Shown: in pieces, positions 33,637 to 40,239 of the stretch
Layout of the letters: each line of letters starts with the position of its first letter
How positions within the stretch are numbered: position 1 is the stretch's first letter
Origin: Hymenobacter convexus
Lineage (GTDB): Bacteria; Bacteroidota; Bacteroidia; Cytophagales; Hymenobacteraceae
Assembly (NCBI RefSeq): GCF_030580955.1
Contig: NZ_JAUQON010000005.1
Span: forward strand, 1-64,000
Direction: 5' to 3'
DNA length: 64,000 bases
Made by a program: the position numbers and the translations under genes
Notes under the pieces: generated by a model
Database searches by the model: none
What the model saw: only the letters and a program-made list of their open reading frames with translations
What the model was told of the DNA's origin: nothing

Positions 33637-34329
33637 ATGCTTGAAATCCTGAATCTGCGCAAGGCCTACGGCAGCCACGTAGTTCTGCACGATGTGAGCC
33701 TGACCCTGCAGCCCGGCGCTATTCACGGCCTGGTGGGAGCCAACGGCGCGGGCAAGACCACCCTTATCAATTGCCTCTACGGGCTGGAAAGCGACTTCGG
33801 CGGCACAGTCCACGACACCGCTGGCCGCGCCGTGCGCCAGCACACCGGCCTGCTGCCTTACGAGCCGTACTTCTACCCGCGCCTCACCGGGCGCGAGTAC
33901 CTGGAATTTTGCCTGCAGGCGCGGGGCCAGCCGGTAGTTAATTTCGAGACCTGGAACCAGCTGCTGGAACTGCCCCTCGACCAGTATGCCGACGAATACT
34001 CAGCCGGCATGCGCAAGAAGCTGGCGCTGCTGGCCCTGCTGGTGCAAAACCTCGACTACCTCATCCTCGACGAGCCCTTCAACGGCCTCGACCTCGAAGC
34101 CAACCTGCTGTTGAAGGAAATTCTGAAACGGCTGCGCGACCGGGGCACGGGCATTTTGCTCACCTCGCACATGCTGGGCGCCCTTACCGAAACCTGCAAT
34201 GAGATTTCGGTGCTGGCGGGCGGACACGTGCAGCGCCACTACACCGCCGCCGAGTTCGGCACGCTGGAAACCGATTTGCTCGACAGCCTGCACCGCGAGA
34301 AGCTGGGGCTGCTGGCGGGACTGGTGTAG
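33637..34329 (+). CDS. ABC transporter ATP-binding protein
   Basis: A 230-residue ABC ATPase. Walker A GANGAGKTTLIN (near residue 35), a signature motif changed to YSAGMRKKLALL, and Walker B YLILDEPFNGLDLE. YSAGM-type signatures are usual in exporter or drug/Na-type two-gene systems. It probably pairs with the preceding membrane protein. The stop codon (TAG) lies inside a family B repeat. Confidence 0.9.
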   Translation: MLEILNLRKAYGSHVVLHDVSLTLQPGAIHGLVGANGAGKTTLINCLYGLESDFGGTVHDTAGRAVRQHTGLLPYEPYFYPRLTGREYLEFCLQARGQPVVNFETWNQLLELPLDQYADEYSAGMRKKLALLALLVQNLDYLILDEPFNGLDLEANLLLKEILKRLRDRGTGILLTSHMLGALTETCNEISVLAGGHVQRHYTAAEFGTLETDLLDSLHREKLGLLAGLV

Positions 34330-34394
34330 CGCGGACGCCGTAAGTCCGCGCGGTTGTTTCCACCCCGGCGCGGACTCGCCGAGTCCACGCTACA
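34325..34394. repeat. Family B inverted repeat
   Basis: TGTAGCGCGGAC at the left and GTCCACGCTACA-like sequence at the right, with internal GTCCGCG/CGCGGAC pairing. It supplies the stop codon of the ABC ATPase gene and ends just before the convergent trmN6 stop. Confidence 0.82.
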
Positions 34395-34397
34395 ATG

Positions 34398-35123
34398 CTA
34401 CAGTGCCAGATAGAACCCGGCCAACAGGGCCCGGAAATCCGCCGAGTACAGCGTATCATCGCCCGCAGCCCGAATTGTCAGTTCCGTTTCCTGCACCGCG
34501 TCCGCTTCCCGCCGAAACCCGGTGATGTGCCGCAGCGGCTTGCTGCCGGGCCGATGCCGCACCACCAGCCGGGTGGCGGGGCGAAGCCCAGCCTGCGCCG
34601 CCACTGCCTCAAAAGCCTGCATCTCGGCCGGTGGCAGCAACACGGTGAGCAAGCCTTCGGGCAGTAGCAGCTCATCTGCGAATGCAGCTAGAGCTTCGAA
34701 AGAGAGAGAGCTCGCATTTTCGTGGCGGGCGGCAGTACGGGCCGCGTCCGGCGAGCGGAGCGACTGCCGGAAAAACGGCGGGTTGCAGATGATGTGGCTG
34801 AATGCGGCGGGCTGGGTGGCCGCATAGTCGGCCAGGCTTAGCGCGTGTGCCCGCAGGCGGTTGGCCCACGGGCTGGCCGCCACGTTGGCGGCTGCCTGGG
34901 CCGCGGCTGCCTCGTCAATCTCAATGGCCTGAATATCGACGGTGGGGTGGCGCTGAGCGGCCATCAGGGCCAGCAGGCCGGTGCCGGTACCGATATCGAG
35001 CAGGTGGGTGGCGCCGGTCAGGTCGGCCGCCGCGCCCAGCAGGCAGGCGTCGGTGCTCACCTTCATGGCGCACGCGCCTTGTTCGAGGCGGAACTGCTGG
35101 AACTGGAAGTAGTCGTTGGGCAT
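34398..35123 (-). CDS. trmN6: tRNA1(Val) (adenine(37)-N6)-methyltransferase
   Basis: A 241-residue SAM-dependent N6-adenine methyltransferase (YfiC family). SAM-binding motif LLDIGTGTGLLALM near residue 41, and catalytic IICNPPFF near 111. Start MPNDYFQFQQFRLEQGACAM is typical of the family. It lies 26 bp downstream of the TIR-like gene on the same strand. Confidence 0.9.
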   Translation of the reverse strand: MPNDYFQFQQFRLEQGACAMKVSTDACLLGAAADLTGATHLLDIGTGTGLLALMAAQRHPTVDIQAIEIDEAAAAQAAANVAASPWANRLRAHALSLADYAATQPAAFSHIICNPPFFRQSLRSPDAARTAARHENASSLSFEALAAFADELLLPEGLLTVLLPPAEMQAFEAVAAQAGLRPATRLVVRHRPGSKPLRHITGFRREADAVQETELTIRAAGDDTLYSADFRALLAGFYLAL

Positions 35124-35149
35124 GTAAATCAGCCGACTAATGAGTCCAT

Positions 35150-35896
35150 TCAGGAAGCCGCATCGATAATATGTTGCGCTTCGATAGAAAAACCCGCGTC
35201 CTTCAACCGGGAAACTAGTTTAGGGACAGTTTCCTTTACGTGGTTCTGAAAAGGAATGTAGAGCTGATTGCCTGCATCGGATGGTAATTCCAGTTTCCCT
35301 TTTTTTAAAATGATGGTATTGGGACGGCCCACTGCCGCCATCAACATCCCCATCTCAAGAATTACGTTCTGCCGGGCTCGCGGCTGGATACTTTCGGCTC
35401 CATCAACTTTTGCGTACCCCATATCATCGGGCGTAAGCAAAACAATTCCACAGGCAGAGCTACCCTTTGTCCCAATTTCCGCCTCCAAAGCCTCCATAAT
35501 AGTTAGTCCCTTTCCACTTGTATTGGCCAAGACAAATGGTTGAATCCCTAGTTTGCGGATGACTAATTCCAATTGTTCAAGGGATGCATGGTCATGGCCA
35601 TGAACCAGGAATATTTTTTTTATTGGTGTGTCTGCTGTTAAAATACCTCTATTTGGCGTCGTGGAAGCCGGAGTGGCCTCATGACTTTCAAGAATTTGAA
35701 TAAGTGCGGAAAGTTTATCTTTCGCGGCCTGATTGCCTTGTAACAGAATGGTTTTTGTCGAGGAATACCAACTTATTGTTGCTTTGTCGGGTGTGCGGTA
35801 ACGTAAGCCTTGTGGAAAATCTTCCCAGGTTCCACGCAAATTCTGCGCTTCAATTATATGTTTTAATTTATCCGCAGTACCTGAAAATTTTGTCAT
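35150..35896 (-). CDS. TIR-like (CAP12/PycTIR-type) nucleotide-binding protein with RNase HIII-like N-domain
   Basis: A 248-residue protein. Residues 92-235 match the PF10137-type TIR domain: KKIFLVHGHDHASLEQLELV, GLTIMEALEAEIG (candidate catalytic Glu), IVLLTPDDMGYAKVDG, and RARQNVILEMGML. Proteins with this domain include NAD-degrading effectors of CBASS and Pycsar. Residues 10-70 (RYRTPDKATISWYSSTKTIL then LQG) resemble the TBP-like substrate-binding domain at the N-terminus of RNase HIII. No signal peptide. Base composition is visibly more AT-rich than the neighbours rnhA and trmN6, which suggests transfer. A stand-alone defence effector is the best inference; no cyclase or other defence gene is adjacent. 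Confidence 0.78.
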   Translation of the reverse strand: MTKFSGTADKLKHIIEAQNLRGTWEDFPQGLRYRTPDKATISWYSSTKTILLQGNQAAKDKLSALIQILESHEATPASTTPNRGILTADTPIKKIFLVHGHDHASLEQLELVIRKLGIQPFVLANTSGKGLTIMEALEAEIGTKGSSACGIVLLTPDDMGYAKVDGAESIQPRARQNVILEMGMLMAAVGRPNTIILKKGKLELPSDAGNQLYIPFQNHVKETVPKLVSRLKDAGFSIEAQHIIDAAS

Positions 35897-35950
35897 TACT
35901 GTTTTGGAAGTGCGTTGCTGTTAAATCGTTTCATAAATAATCACTGCTAT

Positions 35951-36424
35951 TCAAGAATTTTTGGCCGCATCCATTTTTGCCTCATACCCCTCGTCCACCA
36001 GCAGCCCTTTGCCGGTGGCGCTTTGCACCGCCAGCACGTCGCAACGCTCGTTTTCGGCGTGGCCGGCGTGGCCTTTTATCCAGTGGAAAGTGACTTTGCG
36101 CTGCTTATACACGCGCAGGAAGCGGCGCCACAGGTCCTCGTTGGCCTTTTTGCCGAAATCGGCCTTGACGGCCCAGCCGAATACCCACTTTTTTTCCACG
36201 GCATCGACCACGTACTTCGAATCGGATACCACGCGGATGGGCAGCTCGGGCCGCGTCACGGCTTCGAGGCCTACAATCACGGCCAGCAGCTCCATGCGGT
36301 TGTTGGTGGTGAGGCGGAAGCCCTGGGTGAGCTCCTTCTCGTGGGGGCCATAGCGCAGAATGGCGCCGTAGCCGCCGGGACCGGGGTTGCCGCGGGCCGA
36401 GCCGTCGGTGAACAGGTGAATCAT
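35951..36424 (-). CDS. rnhA: Ribonuclease HI
   Basis: A 157-residue RNase HI that cleaves RNA in RNA/DNA hybrids. The DEDD residues are visible in FTDGSARGNPGPGGYGAIL, RMELLAVIVGLEAV, VVSDSKYVVDAV and NERCDVLA. Length is normal. It lies upstream of the TIR-like gene (54-bp gap) on the same strand. Confidence 0.96.
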   Translation of the reverse strand: MIHLFTDGSARGNPGPGGYGAILRYGPHEKELTQGFRLTTNNRMELLAVIVGLEAVTRPELPIRVVSDSKYVVDAVEKKWVFGWAVKADFGKKANEDLWRRFLRVYKQRKVTFHWIKGHAGHAENERCDVLAVQSATGKGLLVDEGYEAKMDAAKNS

Positions 36425-36432
36425 TGATGGTA

Positions 36433-36520
36433 TGGCTGAATTGCTGGACTGTTAAATGGTTGAATTGGTGCGAATTAATCGAAACAGTTCAACAACGCAG
36501 CCATTCAGCAATCTGGCAAT
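36433..36520. repeat. Imperfect AT-rich inverted repeat
   Basis: TGGCTGAATTGCTGGACTGT at the left is partly complementary to AACAGTTCAAC and CAGCCATTCAGCAAT at the right. Pairing is imperfect. It fills the gap between rnhA and the MarC-family gene. Confidence 0.5.
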
Positions 36521-36523
36521 TAA

Positions 36524-37084
36524 TTAAAAATTTGCTTTGAAAAGCTTGATGGCGATGGCCAGCAGTATCACGCCGAACACGCGGCGCAGCACGTCCTCGC
36601 CGGCTTTGCCGAGCTTGCGCTCAATCCAGGGGCTGGTTTTGAGCACCGCGTACACAAACACGAGGTTGAGCAAAATGCCCACTAGAATGTTGGGCAGGCT
36701 ATAAGCGGCGCGCAGCGAGAGCAGCGTGGTCATGGTGCCCGCCCCGGTGATGAGTGGAAACGCCAGTGGCACAATGGAGCCGGTGCTGGCCGTGAGGTCG
36801 GAATGAAAAAGCTGGATGCCGAGTATCATTTCGAGCCCGATGAGGAAGATGATGACCGCCCCGGCCAGCGCAAAGCTTTCGTTGTCAACGCCCAGCAAGC
36901 TCAGAATGCTCTGACCCAAAAAGAGGAAGGCCACCATGAGGCAGCCCGCCACGCAGGTGGCCAGCTCGGCTTTAATCTGCCCTTCGCGCTGCCGAATCTG
37001 GATGATAATCGGGATGGAGCCGATGATATCAATCACCGCAAACAGCGTGAGCGTAACGGAAAGGATGTGCTGGAAATTGAACAT
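36524..37084 (-). CDS. MarC/NAAT-family inner membrane protein
   Basis: A 186-residue protein with about six membrane segments, beginning MFNFQHILSVTLTLFAVIDI and containing the typical PLAFPLITGAGTMTTLLSL near residue 105. The family is annotated as neutral amino-acid transport or multiple-antibiotic-resistance protein, but function is not well established. It is upstream of rnhA on the same strand. Confidence 0.9.
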   Translation of the reverse strand: MFNFQHILSVTLTLFAVIDIIGSIPIIIQIRQREGQIKAELATCVAGCLMVAFLFLGQSILSLLGVDNESFALAGAVIIFLIGLEMILGIQLFHSDLTASTGSIVPLAFPLITGAGTMTTLLSLRAAYSLPNILVGILLNLVFVYAVLKTSPWIERKLGKAGEDVLRRVFGVILLAIAIKLFKANF

Positions 37085-37103
37085 GGGCGTAATGGTGCTT
37101 TTT

Positions 37104-37206
37104 GAACGTCATGCTGCGCGCAGTCGACGCATCTCGCGTGCGGCAGTAATTCAATGCTATTGCAACGAAGCGAGCGAGATGCGTCGGCTGCGCGCAGCAT
37201 GACGTT
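37104..37206. repeat. Family A palindromic repeat
   Basis: Inverted repeat with arms of about 33 bp beginning GAACGTCATGCTGCGCGCAG and a roughly 37-bp centre. It separates the MarC-family gene from the upstream SerC-like gene. Confidence 0.9.
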
Positions 37207-37228
37207 CTTTTTCTGTTTTAAGCCCCCA

Positions 37229-38296
37229 TCACCCCGGATATTCCTTCACGAAAAACTGCACCAGGGCTTCCATCGCCGCATCGGGCACGGCAGGGAAGTT
37301 GGCGATGCGGATGGTGGTGTTTTTCAGCGGGCCGTAGCCGCTGCCGAGCTGCAGGCCGGCCTCCTTGGCTTTGTTCTTGATTTCTTCGATGAGGGCCGCA
37401 TCGCCACGCAGGCCAATGACGGTAGTGGAGCGAGTTTCGTAGTTGTGGACGAGGGGCGAAAGCGGCGTGGCCTGCTCGAAAAAGGCGTAGAGCTTCTCGG
37501 CGCGGTCCACAAGGTGTTGGTGCACGGCTTTGATGGGCTCGCGGTCGGCCAGCACGCGGCTCAACAGGTAGATGTCCAGCACGTTGGGCGTGTAGTTGGT
37601 CTGGTAGTTCAGCATCTGGCTGAGCATGGCGGGCAGGGCGTTGTAGTGAGCCCGGTCGTTCACGGTTTTGGCCAGGGCCACCGCTCTTGGCGACAAAATC
37701 ATCACGCCCAGGCCGGCGGGCAGGCCGAAGCACTTCTGCACCGAGCCAAACCACACGTCGGCCTTGATGTACTTCAGGTTCAGGCCGGCCAGCGAGCTGG
37801 TGGCGTCCACGGCCAGCAGGGCGCCGCCGAGGCGGTTGTAGAGGTTGAGAATGAAACCTTCGCGCAGCTGGGTGGCGGTGCTGGTTTCATTCTGCGTGAT
37901 GCACACCAAGTCGGTGTCGTCGGCGGCGAAGGGCAGGCTGGCAATGTCGGGCAGCTCATCGAGCCCGAAGCTCATGCCCGTGCTGGCCGGGCGCAGGGCT
38001 TTGGCGTACTTGTACCACTTCTCGCCAAAATCGCCGTTGTAAAGGTGAAACGAGCGGCGCGGCGTCAGGCTCTGGGCCAGAATTTCCCAGCACTCGGTGG
38101 CCGAGCCGGTGAACAGGACGGTGTAGTCCTGCGGCACGTTGAGCTTGGTTTTGAGGTCGGTGACGGTTTGGCGCACCAAGCCGATTACTTTTTCGGACCG
38201 GTGCCCGGCCGAGAGCCAGTTCTCGTCAAAAGCATCGGTAAGGTACTGGCGCACGGCCGGATATACGGCCGAAGGCCCGGGATTGAAAGTATACAT
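37229..38296 (-). CDS. Class V aminotransferase, SerC-like
   Basis: A 355-residue PLP enzyme, start MYTFNPGPSAVYPAVRQYL (38296). It has the N-terminal FNPGPS typical of phosphoserine aminotransferases, FTGSATECWEI near residue 58, and the PLP Lys in WFGSVQKCFGLPAG near residue 195. Phosphoserine aminotransferase (serine synthesis) is the most likely role; alanine-glyoxylate aminotransferase is an alternative within the same fold. The upstream gap is filled by a long inverted repeat. Confidence 0.85.
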   Translation of the reverse strand: MYTFNPGPSAVYPAVRQYLTDAFDENWLSAGHRSEKVIGLVRQTVTDLKTKLNVPQDYTVLFTGSATECWEILAQSLTPRRSFHLYNGDFGEKWYKYAKALRPASTGMSFGLDELPDIASLPFAADDTDLVCITQNETSTATQLREGFILNLYNRLGGALLAVDATSSLAGLNLKYIKADVWFGSVQKCFGLPAGLGVMILSPRAVALAKTVNDRAHYNALPAMLSQMLNYQTNYTPNVLDIYLLSRVLADREPIKAVHQHLVDRAEKLYAFFEQATPLSPLVHNYETRSTTVIGLRGDAALIEEIKNKAKEAGLQLGSGYGPLKNTTIRIANFPAVPDAAMEALVQFFVKEYPG

Positions 38297-38300
38297 TGTC

Positions 38301-38497
38301 GGAACCACGGCGGGCCGCGGATTTTTCGGATTTCACGGATTTTGAGGGCGGCGTATTGCCAGCCGCCACCTGCCCGGCTCTAACGAGGGCGCTTGGGAAA
38401 GCGTGTAGCGAGCCGAAAAGTTGTTGGGCACAAAGGTCGCAGACTTCCGCCGACAAAATCCGGGAAATCCGAAAAATCCGCGGCCCGCTGTGGTGCC
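38301..38497. repeat. Family E long-armed inverted repeat (GGATTTTTCGGATTTC)
   Basis: Arms of 44 bp (38301-38344 and 38454-38497) sharing GGGCCGCGGATTTTTCGGAT with about four mismatches, separated by 109 bp of unique sequence. It fills the gap between the SerC-like gene and aroQ and ends 2 bp from the aroQ stop codon. Confidence 0.88.
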
Positions 38498-38499
38498 GG

Positions 38500-38946
38500 C
38501 TACACCCGAAACCCGACGCGCTTGGGCTGCTGGTTCACGAACCACTGCACGGCCAGCCGGTAGCTTTCCAGCCCGAAGCCGCTGATGCTGCCGGCGCAGT
38601 GGCGGCCCAGCAGGCTCTTCTGGCGGAAGTCTTCGCGGGCGTGCAGGTTGCTCAGGTGCACCTCCACCACGGGCGTGTTGATGGCAGCCACGGCATCGGC
38701 CAGGGCCACGCTGGTGTGGGTGTAGCCGCCGGCGTTGAGCACGATGCCGTGGTGCGAGAAGCCCACCTCGTGCAGCTTATCAATGAGCACACCCTCGTGG
38801 TTAGACTGAAACTGCGTGAGCGTTAGTTGCGGGAAGGCTTCTTCGAGCTCGGGGAAAAAGTCTTCAAAAGAGCGGTTGCCGTAGATGCCGGGCTCGCGGC
38901 GGCCGAGCAGGTTGAGGTTGGGGCCGTTGAGAATTAAGATGTCCAT
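38500..38946 (-). CDS. aroQ: Type II 3-dehydroquinate dehydratase
   Basis: A 148-residue shikimate-pathway enzyme. Start at 38946 (MDILILNGPNLNLLGRREPG) is typical of the family. The catalytic Tyr loop (REPGIYG), the NAGGYTHTSVALADA segment and VVEVHLSNLHARE with the catalytic His are present. It lies on the minus strand, divergent from xerD, and the two share a palindromic upstream region. Confidence 0.95.
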   Translation of the reverse strand: MDILILNGPNLNLLGRREPGIYGNRSFEDFFPELEEAFPQLTLTQFQSNHEGVLIDKLHEVGFSHHGIVLNAGGYTHTSVALADAVAAINTPVVEVHLSNLHAREDFRQKSLLGRHCAGSISGFGLESYRLAVQWFVNQQPKRVGFRV

Positions 38947-38964
38947 GTTGGAGGTTTTGAAGGC

Positions 38965-39095
38965 CAAAGAACGGAGGTAGCAATGCGACACTTCGCGTCT
39001 CGTCGTTGAACGATGTCGTCAGGAAATTTTCCAGCGACGCTCGAACAGCGCACATGCAAAGACGCGAAGTGTCGCGTCTCTACCTCCGTTCTTTG
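38965..39095. repeat. Family F inverted repeat between aroQ and xerD
   Basis: Arms of about 35 bp: CAAAGAACGGAGGTAGC then GCGACACTTCGCGTC at the left, complement at the right, around a 60-bp centre. Both divergent genes start within about 25 bp of an arm, so the repeat forms both leaders. Confidence 0.87.
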
Positions 39096-39116
39096 CCGAT
39101 TCAAACGTCCAAGCCC

Positions 39117-40016
39117 ATGACCTGGCCCCAGGCCCTCAAACAGTTCGACGGCTACCTGCGCCTCGAAAAATCCCTCTCGCCCAATTCGGTGGAAGCCTAC
39201 GTACGCGACGCCGCCAAGCTGCAGCAGTTTCTCGTGTTCCAGAAGCTGCCCATCGGCCCGCTGCAAGTCAGCACCGAGGTATTGCGCGAGTTTCTGAGCA
39301 CGTTGCAGGGGCTCGGGCTGGGCGCTACCTCGCAGGCCCGCACGTTGTCCGGCCTCAAGGCGTTTTTCAACTTCCTCATCATGGAAGACCTGCTGAAGCT
39401 TGACCCCACCGACACGCTGGAAGCCCCCAAAACCGGCCGCCACCTGCCCGACACGCTCAGCTACCCCGAGGTGGAGCAGCTGCTGGCCGCCATCGACCTG
39501 AGCACCGACGAGGGCCTGCGCACCCGCGCCCTGCTGGAGGTGCTCTACTCGTCGGGCCTGCGCGTGAGCGAGCTGTGCGACCTGCGCCTGAGCAACATTT
39601 ACACCGACGAAGGCTTCATGAAAGTGGTGGGCAAGGGCAATAAAGAGCGCCTCGTGCCCGTGGGCCGCGAAGCCCTCAAGCACCTCAACTTCTACCTCAG
39701 CGGCGTGCGCGGCCACCTCGACATCAAGCCCGGCGCCGAAGATTTTGCCTTCCTGAGCCAGCGTGGCCGCCCGCTCTCGCGCATCACCGTCTTCACCACG
39801 CTCAAGAAAGTGGCCGAGCAGGCGGGCTTGCGCAAAACCATCAGCCCGCACACGCTGCGCCATTCCTTCGCCACGCATTTGATTGAGGGCGGGGCCGACC
39901 TGCGCGCTGTGCAGGAAATGCTGGGCCACGCCAGCATCACCACCACCGAAATCTACACCCACCTGGACCGCGATTTCCTGCGGCAGGTGATTACCGAGTT
40001 TCACCCGCGCAGCTAG
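39117..40016 (+). CDS. xerD: Site-specific tyrosine recombinase XerD
   Basis: A 299-residue Xer recombinase for resolving chromosome dimers at dif, acting with FtsK. N-terminal SAM-like domain, then catalytic residues: Arg in SSGLRVSELCDL, Lys in GKGNKERLVPV, HTLRHSFATHL, and the His and Tyr of LGHASITTTEIYTH. Start chosen at 39117 (MTWPQALKQFDGYL). The next gene is ftsK, a functional pairing. Confidence 0.93.
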   Translation: MTWPQALKQFDGYLRLEKSLSPNSVEAYVRDAAKLQQFLVFQKLPIGPLQVSTEVLREFLSTLQGLGLGATSQARTLSGLKAFFNFLIMEDLLKLDPTDTLEAPKTGRHLPDTLSYPEVEQLLAAIDLSTDEGLRTRALLEVLYSSGLRVSELCDLRLSNIYTDEGFMKVVGKGNKERLVPVGREALKHLNFYLSGVRGHLDIKPGAEDFAFLSQRGRPLSRITVFTTLKKVAEQAGLRKTISPHTLRHSFATHLIEGGADLRAVQEMLGHASITTTEIYTHLDRDFLRQVITEFHPRS

Positions 40017-40047
40017 GGTGGGGGAGGAGTTGGTGATGGTGTTTGGG

Positions 40048-40155
40048 CTGTCGTGCTGAGTGCCGCGAAGAACCTTGTCACGCATGCCTGTTCGGGGTTG
40101 CCCGTCGTCGTTCATTGGTGATAAGGCTCTTCGCGGCGCGCAGGATGACGGACAG
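40048..40155. repeat. Degenerate family A repeat (CTGTC subtype)
   Basis: CTGTCGTGCTGAGTGCCGCG at the left and CGCGGCGCGCAGGATGACGG at the right, imperfectly complementary, between xerD and ftsK. Confidence 0.7.
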
Positions 40156-40201
40156 GCTTTATATTCCGCAAACGTTCGGCCCGCATCCCGCCCGCCGTGT
40201 G

Positions 40202-40209
40202 TAAATTTG
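40202..40209 (+). promoter_or_regulatory. Putative -7 box for ftsK
   Basis: TAAATTTG, matching TAnnTTTG, 19 bp before the ftsK ATG and 6 bp before a short upstream ORF. Confidence 0.6.
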
Positions 40210-40215
40210 GCCTTT

Positions 40216-40239
40216 ATGCCTCTTCCGAATGGCCGATAA
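40216..40239 (+). other. Seven-codon upstream ORF overlapping the ftsK start
   Basis: ATG at 40216 encodes MPLPNGR and stops at 40237-40239, overlapping the ftsK ATG (40229) out of frame. It is the first ATG after the promoter box. It may be chance or may tune ftsK translation. Confidence 0.3.

Noticed and set aside
34398..37084. A multi-gene defence island around the TIR-like gene
   Set aside because: Neighbours (trmN6, rnhA, MarC family) are ordinary chromosomal genes; only the TIR-like gene itself looks foreign.
39117..40016. xerD as a mobile-element integrase
   Set aside because: Length, motifs and the ftsK neighbour fit the housekeeping Xer recombinase.
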